In this document: piece by piece, positions 23,038 through 35,849 of the stretch
Position numbering within the stretch: position 1 is the stretch's first letter
Layout: each line of letters starts with the position of its first letter
Assembly: GCA_021904315.1 (NCBI GenBank)
Contig: CM038908.1
Span: forward strand, 12,544,501-12,608,500
Direction: 5' to 3'
Length of the DNA stretch: 64,000 bases
Source of the DNA: Sphagnum magellanicum
Lineage: Eukaryota; Streptophyta; Sphagnopsida; Sphagnales; Sphagnaceae
Translations under genes and position numbers: made by a program
Notes under the pieces: generated by a model
What the model saw: the letters and a program-made list of their open reading frames with translations, nothing else
What the model was told of the DNA's origin: nothing
Database searches by the model: none

Positions 23038-26000
23038 ATGTCTTGCTTTCCGTGCCTGCGGCGAAGGGTTAAAGAGGACAGCAGCAAAGTAGCAAATATT
23101 TCTGGTGAGTTTTTATTTGCTTGCAAGTTTATTTCGTTGCAGTTTTCCTCCGAGTGTGTTGGACTTTCTGCAAAATGTGTGTTTCACGAGGACATCGTTT
23201 TTCCTGATCGAATTAGGTACCGCAAGTTGGAACCTTGCACTAACTAAGAGCATCTCCAGCGGTACTCAGTATGCGACCCTGCAAAAATATTTCTCAGCAG
23301 TAAATTGGCCTTTACAGTACTTTTTGGATGAAGGTTTACAGAAAAGCACTTTGCATCTTCTTTTGGCTCACAAAACTGCACATGTTCACAGTACCCTGCA
23401 AGAGCACCTGAAGCAGGAAATGACTGTTTCTCAGCAATAAATGGCTCTTTCTCATTGGCCAACTACAATGATTGGCCTAGGTGGTGAGAGTTAAATAGTC
23501 TCTCACTTTGTACAGTCCATCTTTTCAGGTTCCTGGGTGGGGATGGGGGAGAAACTAAACAGTGCACACTGGATGTGCTAAATACTGATAGAGGGCTGCT
23601 GTAGGGCATGTTCCTTAGGTATTTTCTTTCCAACCCCACCAATAAAACTAAAACTGGGACTGCAAATAGATGGGAGACGACGAATAGCAACCCACCTTGA
23701 CCAATTGAACCATCTAGCCAGCTGATCAACAGCAGGTGTTAAGCTTTGCTGTGCCATTTACCAGCCTCAGCAAACTATGCAAAAATGCTGGGTCCTAAAC
23801 CATTTTGCAGAGACAAACCTCCATGTTTTGACTTTTCTTCATCCTATTTTAATTGGCAGGGTCACATACTGAGCACCAGTGGAGTTGCTCTAACTAAGCA
23901 CACCAGAATCTGTGTTTAATTAGAGGATTAGAATCTGTGTTAGTGAGGTGTGCCCTCATGCACAGGGACATTTCCATCTTGAAGTTGGCTTGAAGTCTGC
24001 TGGAAATGTGCACTAGAATGCATGTAACCCATATGCAATATGGATGTTAGGTGCTCATCAATGGGCAGAATCAGTCCACACATCAGAATTTGAAAGCAAC
24101 TTTGTGACCTAATAGTTTTTGAGATTTCCAGGTGCAAGTTTTTAAATGCAATCTGCATTTATCTTCTTGCAGTCAAGAAAGTTAGAATATGGTGCAATAT
24201 ATATATTCAATACCTATTGTGTGTGCTCGGGTTTTTTGGCTCTTTGTAGGGAATTCTGAGCCAAATGCTTCCCAAGAGGGATCAGCTGCAAGCCCTCATG
24301 GCTCTGTTTCTCCATTCTCTGCCAATCATGAATTGCAACCAAAGGCCCTCGGTGCTTTAACCTTCACAATGGCTGAGCTAAGCAGGGTGACAGCGAACTT
24401 CTCTGCGTCGCATAAGATTGGTCAAGGTGGCTTTGGTTCTGTGTTTAAAGGGAAGCTCCGTAATGGTCAACTAGTTGCCATTAAGCGAGCTAAAAAGGTA
24501 TATCTCCCCATGTTTTCAAGTGACACTGTCAGACAATGACACTGTATTATATAGGAGGGCTCTATTTGTGATCTGGGCATATTTATATTCTGGAGACAGT
24601 GGTTCCAGTTGCTAGTTTGATGCTATAGTGGATTACTTCCAGACAATAAAGAAAAATAGTTTCTGCTACTGAAATTTGGATATGTATTTTCACATGCCTA
24701 GAACTGTGAACTGGTGTTGGCACAATTGCAGGGTTGTCATGTTGCTCAGCTCATTAGTCTCAGGTTGATATATCCACATGATCTGATGATCTGTGGTGAG
24801 GTCTTGGTTGGTATGAATGACTACAATTTCGTAAACAACTTTATGGACTATGAGGGTGTTGCTTTGTAACCTCTTTTGTCCAAGAAGGCAGTAGCAGGAC
24901 CTGAGAGGTGGCAAAGTTAGACTGATGTTGGTCTATGGATGTCAGGAGTTATTTGAGGCACGAGTCTCCATGGAGTTTGAGAATGAGGTCAATATGCTAT
25001 CTCAAGTGGAGCACTTGAATCTTGTGAAGCTTATAGGTTACTTGGAGGAAGGAGATGAGCGGATTTTAGTGACTGAGTTTGTGACCAATGGGAACCTCCG
25101 GCAGCACCTTGATGGTACATTCTTCAAACCAGGCATACATACGTACAGACAAATAATGACTCATGTGTAGAGCTCAACCTGAACCTGTAGATTCAGAGGG
25201 CTAGTATGTTGCTGTCTGATCTAGTGCAAACAATTAGGGTATGCTGCTGTTTAATCTAATGCAAACAGTTAGGGCTAAGTTTTTTTTTGCATTCAATGGG
25301 AGAAGTATGGTGGGTTGATGCAGGTTCACCATATGGAGTGATCCTAAACATGGGCACACGCTTGGATATTGCAATTGATATTGCACATGCCCTTACATAT
25401 CTCCATTACTATACAGGTAACTCCATAAGCAAGTTTCCAATAGATTTGATGAATGTATGTGTCCAGTCAATTGGCATACCACTGTATTTATGGTGGTTTC
25501 TATGTGACAAGCCATCATGTAATGGGGCTCATATGCACTTTGAGCAAAACGTTTGCGACACAAGGCTACAGTAGGACAGAAGCAAGGAAAATGTGGCATT
25601 CTATTGGATACAAGGACACTCTCTCCCAAGTGTCATGGTTATGGTCTCAATTTGAGTAGGAATCCTTGATCAGTGTGACTTTGTGGAACCTACTAATGGT
25701 CAGAGTGCTCTATAACTTTCATTCTGTTACTGGTTTGTCATGTGCCAACATTTGTTACATAGAAGCAGCTACACTTCACAGGAGATGAGGTGCACTGACA
25801 CTGTGGGCTACGTGTTTGTGCAGATAGACCAATAATCCATCGAGATGTGAAATCATCCAACATCTTACTCACAGATTCCTATCGTGCAAAGGTTGCTGAT
25901 TTTGGGTTCTCCCGTGTTGGCCCATCAGGAGAATTTGGGGCCACTCATGTCTCCACTCAAGTGAGAGGCACTGCTGGTTACCTTGACCCTGAGTATTTGA

Positions 26001-26737
26001 CAACATATCAACTGAATGTGAAGAGCGATGTGTATTCCTTTGGCATTTTACTTATAGAACTCTTCACAGGGAGGCGACCGCTAGATCTCAGTAGGCCCAA
26101 TGATGAACGCGTCACTGTAAGATGGGTATGAATACTGTGTTTCTCTAGCCCTGTATTGTTATTCTATCCTGTATTTTTTGTCATTCATAGTATGGGAAGT
26201 AAAAGTATGTGTAAGCTATGTGTATTTGCATTATAGCTAATACCGTTTCAAGTTGCTGCATGACAGGCTTTTGCAAAGTTTTTGGATGGGAAGCTGAGAC
26301 ATATCCTTGATCCTAATATCAAGAAGACACCTGCAATCATTGGAATACTGCCATCATTGTTTCAATTGGCCTTCTCATGTGTTGCTCCCTCAAAGACTGA
26401 TCGACCCAATATGATAGAGGTGCAAGAAAAACTCTGGGACATCAGGAAAGATTACCAAGCAGCACTGAATCATCAACGAGAGAATCAGGTTGAGAGAAAT
26501 GATCATGCTTATTCACTTGAGAGTGTGAAGAGCCCTAGGGGTGGGGAAACAGTGAAGGCTGACAGTGCAAAGCCTAGGCGGTCTGAGGACAATGAAAGTA
26601 GCAGGGCTCGGTCAAGTAGGCGGTCTGAACCAGAGACCCCCAAAAATCGAAGAAATATAGGATCACCTGAGGCTGTTGACATCTATAGCCCTCGCAATTA
26701 TACACCCTCTGATGCACTTCATGATAGACATCCTTAA
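23038..26737 (+). CDS. Receptor-like cytoplasmic kinase, CRCK (calmodulin-binding RLCK-IV) type
   Basis: Six exons, 23038-23104, 24250-24497, 24946-25114, 25324-25416, 25824-26125 and 26267-26737, join in phase to give 449 residues. There is no signal peptide or transmembrane segment. The N-terminus [10 protein letters not shown] has two cysteines next to basic residues, a likely palmitoylation/membrane anchor. The kinase domain carries the glycine loop GQGGFGSV (from 80), VAIK lysine 101, HRDVKSSN with D200, DFG at 218-220 and GYLDPEYL in the activation segment. It is an RD kinase and looks active. The C-terminal tail of about 80 residues is rich in R, S, E and P. By memory the domain is closest to Arabidopsis CRCK1-3, which bind calcium/calmodulin. 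Intron 1 (1,145 bp) contains a MITE. I do not assign a numbered paralogue. Confidence 0.9.
23248..23890. mobile_element. PIF/Harbinger-like MITE, copy 2, in the kinase intron 1
   Basis: The left end GAGCATCTCCAGCGGTACTC and the inverted right end GAGCAACTCCACTGGTGCTC form terminal inverted repeats of about 30 bp. They are flanked by TAA (23245-23247 and 23891-23893), within a longer TAACTAA direct repeat. The element is 643 bp and non-coding. Its interior shares CCCCACCAATAAAACT and flanking sequence with copy 1 at 904-1265, which is shorter by internal deletion. It sits inside the first intron and leaves the splice sites intact. Confidence 0.85.
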
Positions 26738-29479
26738 AGATGGCTTTGTTCAAGCTGTTTTGGAATAGGTTTCCCTTTCTCCTCCGTTTTTACACACTTG
26801 GTGCTAGCTTCAGATACTTGTCCCTCTGTGTAGGGTAGTACTGAAATAAGCAACTCTGCTCTTGCCTTCTCTGTGGAAAGGTGTATAGGATGCATAGGAG
26901 TTCTAAAGTTTAGTAAACACAGCAAACTGTATTCTAGAGTTAGTGGTTAGAAAGCATAGGGAGCCTGCTGAGTAACACCTGGTTTTTGCTAATGGAAACC
27001 TGTCCAGACTTCAGGAAGCAAGCTTCATCAAACACTTGTGTTCTTTTATGAGGTCCATAGGTACATTAATTGTGTTCTTAATAGTGGCCTGCATTGGACT
27101 GCTGGCATCTTTTGTAGTGAGTTTGATGTTTGGCTGTACTTGTGTAATTCTAGAGAGATCTTGGTGCTAGAGCATTGGACAAAAAATGCTAAGTTTCTTT
27201 GAGAAAAGTCTCAGAGATTCACGCCTGTATAAGCACAAATTTGTTCTGTACAGGTCCTGACTTGCAGATTTTGCAGTCTTGTGAATACGACAACATTGAA
27301 GCTTGCCTGGTAGTGAATTTGTTGGACACAGCTGGTTTGTTGAATGCAACTCGTAACTTTTGCTGTATTGCCAAGAATCAAGTGCTTTTGAGTGCTATAC
27401 AGTGTTCAACCAGCTATTACAGTAAGATTTGTTGGCCCGTAATCAAAGTACATGTTGTGTGACCTTCTGGGCTAATTAAGCATTGCCATGAAGTTGAGTT
27501 GCAGGTTGAAGCTTATGTTGAAACTTATGAACCAGACGGCAGTCATCAAGGTTCTTAGGATTCTTCCTTCAATCCTTCAATGTGTGTTTTGCTTTGTCAG
27601 GTTGGCACATGCATGTGAGATGTTTATAGGCAGGTTGAGTTTACAGGGTCATGAAATTCAGGTGGTGGATTGTGACTTCCTTGTTAAGACTGAATGGGCA
27701 GACCTTTCAGGCCTTTTATCTCTCATGTTGTTGCCAGCTTCTCATCTCTCGATGGAAGATTGCCAACTTGTTTGTGCAAACAACTGAAATATTCTATTGG
27801 GTGCAATCACATTGATAAGAACCACAAGTGAACCACAAGTGTTATTAGTGCTTGATTTTTCATTTTTCAGAGTTGGAAGTTTTTTTATGTATTTGCATAA
27901 TATGAGAAGCAATTTGAAATGGATTTAACCGAGTATAAAACATTCAAACGCACTCATCAAACTTTATGACTATTGTTTCTTTTGGATGAAATTTTGTCAC
28001 TTAGATGATTAAAAAAAGGACTTTTTGAAGCACCAAAGGATTTTCTTGGAAACATTCGACCAAAAAGTCACCATGTTTTGAGGTAGAAAATTTTCAAGTT
28101 GCCATATTTAAACATTAGCTTCTAGCTTATTGTCAACACGTAGCGGGACTTTTTAGACTTACAACATTGACTTTCTCGCGAAATTTCGTTAAGCCTTCTT
28201 GGAAATGATGTTAGGCTACCTATCAAAATTGTAACCAATATTTTCTTTATTTTAAAAAATTTCAAGAGATTTGAAATGATGTTTAAAATGATATAATCAT
28301 GTACAATAATTATTACCATCTTTACATAATAATGTAATTTCACTTCTTTTTTTAACGGATATTTTTGGTAGTATGAAAAAATTAATGGATTTTAAAACTT
28401 AAGATCCATCGCGTTTTGTAATCAATTGCAATCTACCATATTGTCATGACAATTATTCCTTGTGGTTTTTTGAAGTACTGAAAAAATCCCATTTTAAATA
28501 GTGGGGTTTGTTTGTGATGAAAATCCATCACTTTGTGAAAATAAAAAAGGCCATGCAAAGGCCCCAAAGGAATTAGAAGGGGTAGAATTCACTAGGAATC
28601 AACAGTGCAAATAAGCCATTTGCCAACTGCAAGATCCACAATCCACATTTGTTGTTGTTGGGGGCGATTGCTCTTTGCTATTGGATGCCATACTACATAC
28701 CTTTTGTTGCCTTTTGTTGCATATCCACTCCCTTGTAGCTAGCTCAGTGCCATCACTATCATCACTTCAAGCTTTGATTTCTAGATCGTCATCTTCATTG
28801 ATTGAGCTTAGGTTTTTCATTCTTGCAAGCTTTGTAGGATGAGATTTTGTTTGTACTAAGGAGTTTGATCTGGGAATTTGTGATAATGAATGGGGTTGGA
28901 AATGGCTGGAAGTTGCAACAAATCACAAGTCTTGTATGTTGTAATTGTGACTCACCTTGCATTTGTTTTTGTAAATTGAAGACGTGTTTGAACAATTTTT
29001 CTTATCTACTCAAAGTTTATTTGATGATACAAAGAAATGTGTATCTGTCTATGTTGCAAGAAAGCATGTTCAAGACCGCAACGTTTCGAGATGGTAGAAA
29101 GCCAACAAGATGTAATGGTGGCAATGACAAGCACTAAAGTATAGAATCAACTCAGGATTTGTGAGGTTTGGAATTCTTGTGATTTTATCTTGGGGTGTTT
29201 AATGGTGCAAGCTGGCAAAATGTGGTGGAATCTGGAAAAATGGGGGAAGCAAATAGTCATTCAGGTACACCATTGCATGTAGCCAAGTTTGGTCATTTTT
29301 TGTGCTTCATTGTGCATCTTCCAAGTTGTGTTTTATGGCTGAACATGCTTGTGCAACATTGTTTTTGAAAATTGAAAATTGTCCCCACAAGCATTAATCC
29401 AACTTGACAAGATGGGGCATGGTAGAGGCCGTGCACAATGTGGTCCTATGAGCCACCAATGTTTCTCTATAGAAATCAG
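26738..29479. other. Kinase 3' UTR and intergenic region
   Basis: 26738 to about 27450 probably includes the 3' UTR of the kinase. The open frames at 27199-27462 and 27488-27787 show no family resemblance. From about 27800 the sequence is AT-rich. Parts of 28550-29450 may belong to the N-terminal side of the hAT element downstream, but I could not align them. Confidence 0.4.
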
Positions 29480-31016
29480 ATTTCATTTTAGTTAGCTATG
29501 ATGAGGTTATAAATGTTGACAACCAAAGTTGGTTTGCAGTTCATATTTATTGAAGAGGGTCACCATCTTATTGAATTTGTAGTGAGTGGTTGATGGAGTG
29601 ACTTCCGACAACTTGACTGCCATGAATATGTAGAGCCTAATGGAATGTGGAGGCTTGATTGAGTAGGATGTTGCTAACAAATTAATTTTCTTTGGATGAG
29701 ATGGTGTTACAATTTTTCAAGGAGTGAAAAATGGTGTCAACACCTAGTTCATGCAAAAGCATGCCCTTTTGTTGGTGGGGTGCATTGTATGGCACATAGG
29801 ACAAATCTTGTTGTCCAAACATTGAGTTTCATAAGCGGGTATCCAAGATTGAAACTCTCTTGGCTTCCATGTTCAATTGTTTTGCTCATAGCCATACGTG
29901 GGCCTTGGATACTAGTAAATTGGCTAAAATCCTACACACAAAAGGTAACAAGATATTGAAGTACATAGAGACCCACTAGATCTCTTTATTGGCACCTTCT
30001 AAGAGGGTCTTGCAAGAATACAAAAGCTTGGTTTAAAGATGGTTGCTAATAACGCAAATGTCCAAATTGCAAAAATCAATTATGAATTATTATGTGATGC
30101 AAAGACATTATTGGGTCTTGCTATTGTTTTATATTTATTGGAACTTGTTCAAGGTTTGTATAAGCTTGCATAAGGGTGGCAAACCTTCATATGTGATTCT
30201 ATAAGTGCTTTCAAACTTTGTAAAACAGACCCATGAAAAATGTATTATGATACACGTATTTGATTTTCCTCTCAACAATTTGGTTTTTTTCATGAATTTG
30301 TTGAGCATATTTACAAGCCCTTTGTGCTTGACATGGTGGAAAAACTTGCATATCAAATTCCATATGTGGCTTTCTTCAAAAGAAGTAAATTGTTTATGTT
30401 GCATGTCACAAATCCCATCATTGGGAATGTGAGCATGGTGACCAAGGAAACATGGGCTGAAGTTACAAATTCAATGATGGACTAATGTTTTTCAATTGCA
30501 GTAGGTTTGATCATTGAGTTGGAGAAACTACCTTCAGTATTGGCTCATTCCAAAGGCTGAAACCACCTTTCTAGGGTGCATGGTCATTCTTCAAGCTCAT
30601 TTTGGGTACCCTAAAAGCATGGGATTAATGGTATGTTTGTTAATCCATTGATTAGACTTTCTATTTTGGACCAATAATCATTATTTTTCAAATTGACCAT
30701 GGAGAACTTGTGTCAATTTGCAATGTAACATCCTTTTGATGGTAACCCAACAACCAAAATGTGGGAAAGGATTGGATCTAGAATAATTTTGGTGCATCAC
30801 CTTTCTAAATGATTTACATTGGTGAAATTTTGCTTGGTGATGGTGTTTAGCAATGTGGAAGATGAACACACCTTCTCCAACTTGTTTTTTGTGAAATCAA
30901 AACTCCGGAATTGGCTAATTACACACTTGGACCTTGTGGTCCATATGTGTGCTCATGACTTTTACACCATTCAAACTTTTCCTTTTTACATGGCAGTCCT
31001 TGATTGGAATGAATAG
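29480..31016 (+). pseudogene. hAT-family transposase pseudogene
   Basis: Fragments of one transposase follow in order in shifting + frames. These are SYDEVINVDNQSWFAVHIY (about 29491), then a frame around 29750 with HAKACPFVGGVHCMAHRTNL, then FAHSHTW/LAKILHTKGNK, APSKRVLQEYKSL, FVEHIYKPFVLDMVEKLAYQ (about 30290) and finally VEDEHTFSNLFFVKSKLRN (about 30849). The last is the hAT C-terminal dimerisation region. Many stops and frameshifts break it, and terminal inverted repeats were not found. The element is dead. The family is the plant ZNF862/DUF4371-like hAT group, from memory. Confidence 0.8.
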
Positions 31017-32490
31017 TTGCAATGATACAAGTTGATAGTGTAAGGTTTCTACAAGTTTATAAATGGTTACTTACATGACATCATAAGTGAAGGTCACCTT
31101 GTTGGTTTCATACAAGTTATGTATGAGTTGTGGCAATAAATTGAACTACTGGGGATGGCTTTTTTTTTATATACGAACTTTGATTCACAAAAATGTAATG
31201 GCGGTCATACATTTTTTGAATGTTCCCTCATTTCATTTGGTTTTTGCATGTAATTTAATAAGGGTTGAAATGCAAATAGGGCATTGGCTACATATGGCCA
31301 AGATCTTTCATGGATTGGGGTTCAAATCCCCTTCAAGTCACTAAGGCAATGGGTAGGTTTGTTTATGTATGTTGTTTATGCATTTCTAATTCTTTGAAAC
31401 ATACACTTTGTTATGTGAATTTCATACATCCTCCTTTTTTAAAATATTTATTTAAAAAATTCTTATTGATGATAGTTACAAGTTTAATGGTTTTGGTGCA
31501 TGCTATAAACAACTTGCAAACAAAAACCCAACTTGTGAAAAAATTGCAAAAATCTTGACATTTGAATCAAGGGTCCATTCACAATTGGGTTCATGGCATT
31601 CAAGGTTCGTTTTCTGAAAAAAAAATCAATTTACATTTTGATATTTGTGGTGGTGATCATTCTTCGGAAGTTTTATTGATGTGGAACAAGATAAATATAT
31701 AATGATAAAACCCATATGCAATTTGAGTATTTCTAAATTCGTGGCAACATTTGGCAAATGTTTGCAATATCGAATAATTTTCGTACATACTAATGGTCAA
31801 CATGTGACTTTGCAAAATTTTGATGTTGATATTGGTTCTTCCCATTTCAAGTGAATTGCCATTTACAATCTTTGGTGCACGGTTTTTTTATGTGTATGGT
31901 TTGTGTTTAAGGTGTTTTTTGTGGCTTGGAGTAGACCGCTTTCTAGGTGCAAAATGTTTTCAAGCATGCTTGCAATTTCAAACTTCTATTGGATGCAAGG
32001 GCATAAACATGTTAAAGCATTGGTGATCCTTGGTCAAAAAAGTAAAAACACAATTTCCTTACATGGCCAACCTTAATACAATGAGTTATAAGGATTTTGG
32101 GCGTTTCATTTGGGGTTTTTTTTTTGCAAGATGTGTTAAACAAAGATGTTCGCCATGCAGAGGTGCTTTTAAGGTTAGGGATGTACAAATTATTTTTGGG
32201 ATCCTTTCTCAGTGTTGTGCCTAAAAATCCTCTCACTTCGTTTATTGTTTTATTCTTTCATCGATTTTTTGATGTTAACTTGTCTTTTTCAATTCAACCC
32301 TTTTGCAGATTTTTGGGAGATTCTTGGGCCCAAGTTCTTTGGATTATTCGCAAATTTTTTTAATGTGCCAACAAATCATTTTTCCCCATCTTTTGTGGAG
32401 GGATCAACTTCATTTTCATAAAGTTCATTGCATTGGCAGCATATCTAGGGAATTAGGCATTTATTGCACCTATCATTATTGCTAAGTTCC
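31017..32490. other. AT-rich region with no recognised gene
   Basis: Several open frames of 60-90 codons exist on both strands without family resemblance. A frame near 32140-32240 (RHAEVLLRLGMYKLFLG) looks protein-like but is too short to identify. Confidence 0.35.
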
Positions 32491-32495
32491 TATCT

Positions 32496-33412
32496 TGTCG
32501 CAACCCTAGCCTTGGGTTCACACCCAAAGCAAGGGCTTGCAAAGGTGCGAGCAAAAAATGAAGCCTGGGAATCACATTTCATGCTTTCGGGAATGTAGGA
32601 GAGTGTGAAGGAATGAACCCTCACACTCCCAAGTGAACTCCCATTTTGAGAGTTAGAGTCGCAATAGACTCTTGAATTTTCAAAAGGCAATTTCAAGGGC
32701 TAAAATTCATTGGATTAAAGAATTTTTTTATCATTGAAAATCTTTTGGAATGCAAATGTTTAAAATGGGTTCACATGACCTATTTGGGTACTTAAAACAT
32801 AAGTTATGACCAAAAGAAGGGTTAGGAGTCAAATTGCCAATTTGATTCCCGACCATTAAAAATCGAGAATTTCCGTAATTACGTGCATGAAAGTGGCATG
32901 CCACATATTGTTGGAAAGATATCATTGAGGGCTACAACTTTGTTTCAAACATCACTTCAATCAGAGGTCTGCACAAAAAGTTATGGGCCTTCAAAGTTAT
33001 GGGAATCCCAATTTCGGGAATTTTAGGATTTCCAACTTGGGAGTCCTAGGACAAAATGACTTTTGGGTGTAGTCCTCATGGCCAGGCACAAAGAATACTA
33101 TAAGGGGGAAGGTGGTGGTTTCCCCCAAATTTGGGCCGTGGTGAGTTTTGTGAGTTCATGTTTGTTCGTGGTTCGTCCGTGCACCAAAAGTGTTCTAACT
33201 ACACAATAATCAACTTGTTGTTTTGTTTGTGTAGGTCTATGTGAATAATTGACCCGCTTGTCATTTGTCCCAGTCCCCATCCTAGAGCTCTAACATGCCC
33301 TTTTACCCCCGAAATGTTATGAGCCAGGGAGTGTACCCCAACTTCTTATCCTTTTGTTATTTTCACCTTTGGACTCGCAGTTGAGTCTATTAAGAAGTTT
33401 GGGGGTGCGTCA
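32496..33412 (+). mobile_element. Solo LTR with TATCT target-site duplication
   Basis: The 917-bp segment begins TGTCGCAACCC and ends GTGCGTCA, with TG..CA termini. It is flanked on both sides by TATCT (32491-32495 and 33413-33417), a perfect 5-bp target duplication. A full-length relative lies at about 51484-52396 and an inverted, truncated one at 54339-54955. No internal coding region follows, so this is a solo LTR left by recombination between the two LTRs of a retrotransposon. Confidence 0.9.
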
Positions 33413-33479
33413 TATCTGATTATTGCCCATTCTTATTAGAGGTAATACGCACCATTAATTACAATCCACTCCCTTGCCA

Positions 33480-34510
33480 GGCCCATTTGAGGTTGGTGTG
33501 GGAGTTTTTTCCTTTGGATGTAGTGGCATACACTCCTCCTTTCATGCAATTTGTTAAGAGGGGATTAGATTGGTTTCATGAAAGAATTTTAGATAGATAA
33601 TAGGACCATTCTTTCTCCACGTCATCATTGACATGGCTTTTAAGTTATATTGTGCATGTTTGAGGTCTTGCGCAGGCCCAAGGGTAGGTGCTTGGCTTTT
33701 TGTTCGCCTAGTGATTTCACCTTTCTACTTTCCTTATGATGGTTTTAGTTATGTTTTGCGCATCAGGTTGGGCCTTCCCCACTTGTTAGCTCTCAAGGTG
33801 ACCCATTACATGTGTGGCCACCTTTAGATCCTGTAGGGACCCACCTTATTCCCATGGTGGACATGATTACATCTCATGATGTGATTTGAAACGTTTTCGT
33901 TTCCATTGCGAGAGATGTAAGGTTTCATGTTTCGCATGAATAGACCCATGTCTTTTCACCTCGTTCCTTTTAATCTTCACATCGACGGATTAACATTGTG
34001 TTATCAGTTGATGACATTCGCACACCTTGGCAAATGTGGTGATTGTTGACTCCACCCAAATAGATTTGGTATCTTGAGTTACTTCATTTCATGGGGTGGC
34101 CACAACAATGGCGGTTCAAGCAAAGGAAGGATTCTACCACAATTAGCGCCCAACAGATGCACTTCTTCCCCTTGTCATAGAGTTTTTTGGGTGCCCACAT
34201 TAACAAGCGGATGACTTTTTCCACTAATATGCTACCATGGTATGGTTAGCTAAGGGCACCTCCTTTTGCAGTTCTACATGCTTTCTATAGGCAAAGAATG
34301 TTGATAGTTTTGTAGGGAGTACAAGTGACCTCTATATTGAGGCACATCATCATTGCAGGTGAGGATTCTTCGAAGCTTACTATGCTTTTAAGTTTTCCTT
34401 CCCTTTCCCTCTCTACTATGCTTATTGTGACTAATGGGGTGGGCTTTGGAACATAATTTGTTCTTTTGCCCCCTTTGTGACCCCCTTTGGGTTTGTGCAC
34501 TTTTGAATCA
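33480..34510 (+). pseudogene. Decayed LINE-type reverse transcriptase C-terminal region
   Basis: From about 33620 the + frames read CLRSCAGPRVGAWLFVR, LRIRLGLPH and CGHL, then ISHDVI, HRRINIVLSVDDIRT, ISAQQMHFFPLVIEFFGC and QADDFFH. This order (a GAWL block, RLGLP, a CGH zinc-like block, a D-rich strand, then a P-L-E-x-FG block) is typical of the C-terminal part of plant non-LTR polyproteins. It is crossed by many stops and frameshifts. Its family differs from the remnant at 12046-12600. Confidence 0.5.
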
Positions 34511-34794
34511 GAATTAGGTCTTCTCTTTTGTCATTACTTTCCCCCCATGGCTGGGTGCTTTGTTTGTTAAAGTTTATGAGTATTTCATCAATTGTTCGTG
34601 TTGTACAGAGGGCATTTCACAAAATGAAATGCCTGTCATACACAGGTTGTTATTGTCTTGCGATCTGGCCTTTCAAATTTCACACCAAGGGTCTGGCTTT
34701 ACGTTTACGCCAGCTAATGGCCTTTGAGCAGGACATACCTGAAATAAAATCCTGCACTTGGCTAGTGTAGGTGGTAGCAGGCCCTTATTTGAAG

Positions 34795-35695
34795 AATGCC
34801 CTGCTGCATTACTTACCCTACCCGACATTTCTCTGAGATTGTTATCAATGTTGTGAGTGTAAATGGTTAAGGACTTACACCTTGTGTAACTAGATCTCAT
34901 AATTAAATTTATTTATATTTTGTCTAAATGTAAATGTCTAATATTTATTTATGTTTGTTTATAAGTGTAAATGTAGAACATGATACATGCAAATGTAAAA
35001 ATCATGCAAATTTATTTTATGTCAGTGTAAAATGGTGTAAGTACACAAAACAATGTAAAAAATATGATTTTTGATTTCATAAATTTTTGGTGATAAGCCA
35101 ACCATATGGTCCATTGTAAAAAAATAAAAATGAAAACATTTTTACTTTGGAATGCACCACACCTAACTAAATTAATTAATGTGAACCACAATAAGTACCT
35201 AAGTTCTTATAACTTTAAGTAGTACTCAATAATAAAAGATATTATTGAATATTACTCATAAAAGTATAGTAATAATAAAAGTTATACTCAAGCAATGAGG
35301 TGGGACAAATTGTGCATTCAAGATATTTCTTGGAATAACATTGTCATTATCTCAGATTGGTTGCTAATGTCTGGAGAGTATCAAAATATCATGATTTTTT
35401 TGCCAAGGATGAATCAAAATGACCCATTGCAAAAAAAAGAAAATTGAGTTTTAGGAAACACTCACAACTAATTAATATGAATTTACAAAAAGATATGATC
35501 ATTTAAGGGTATATAATATATACACTTACATGTCCCAAAACATTTTCACCAGGGGTGTAAATGTAAAAAGTTCAAACGGTGTAACTGTAAATGATTTTAC
35601 ACTACCATGAGATTTACATGCCATATATAGGACTATTGACCCACACATGCACACAACACTCGTTACCACAGGTAAAGGCCTTGCAGCAGGGCATT
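34795..35695. repeat. Fold-back element with 14-bp perfect terminal repeats
   Basis: AATGCCCTGCTGCA at 34795-34808 is exactly inverted at 35682-35695. Inside, a second inverted pair (GAGATTGTTATC...GTGTAAATGG near 34839 and TTTACACTACCATGAGAT near 35596) suggests a longer fold-back. The interior is AT-rich and non-coding, with repeated GTAAATGT. I found no clear target duplication, so the superfamily is unknown. Confidence 0.5.
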
Positions 35696-35849
35696 AAACC
35701 CATAGAGCTCAGGCTAATGAGTCTTGGTGTACGAGTCTAATGCCTTATTGCCAGGGTTACATAGGGTCCAAGTCTTCACCCTGTAAAGCACTGAAGCAGA
35801 CAATGAAGCACACAGTTTAATGGATTAGAAGTTGCATGTTTTTTTTGGG

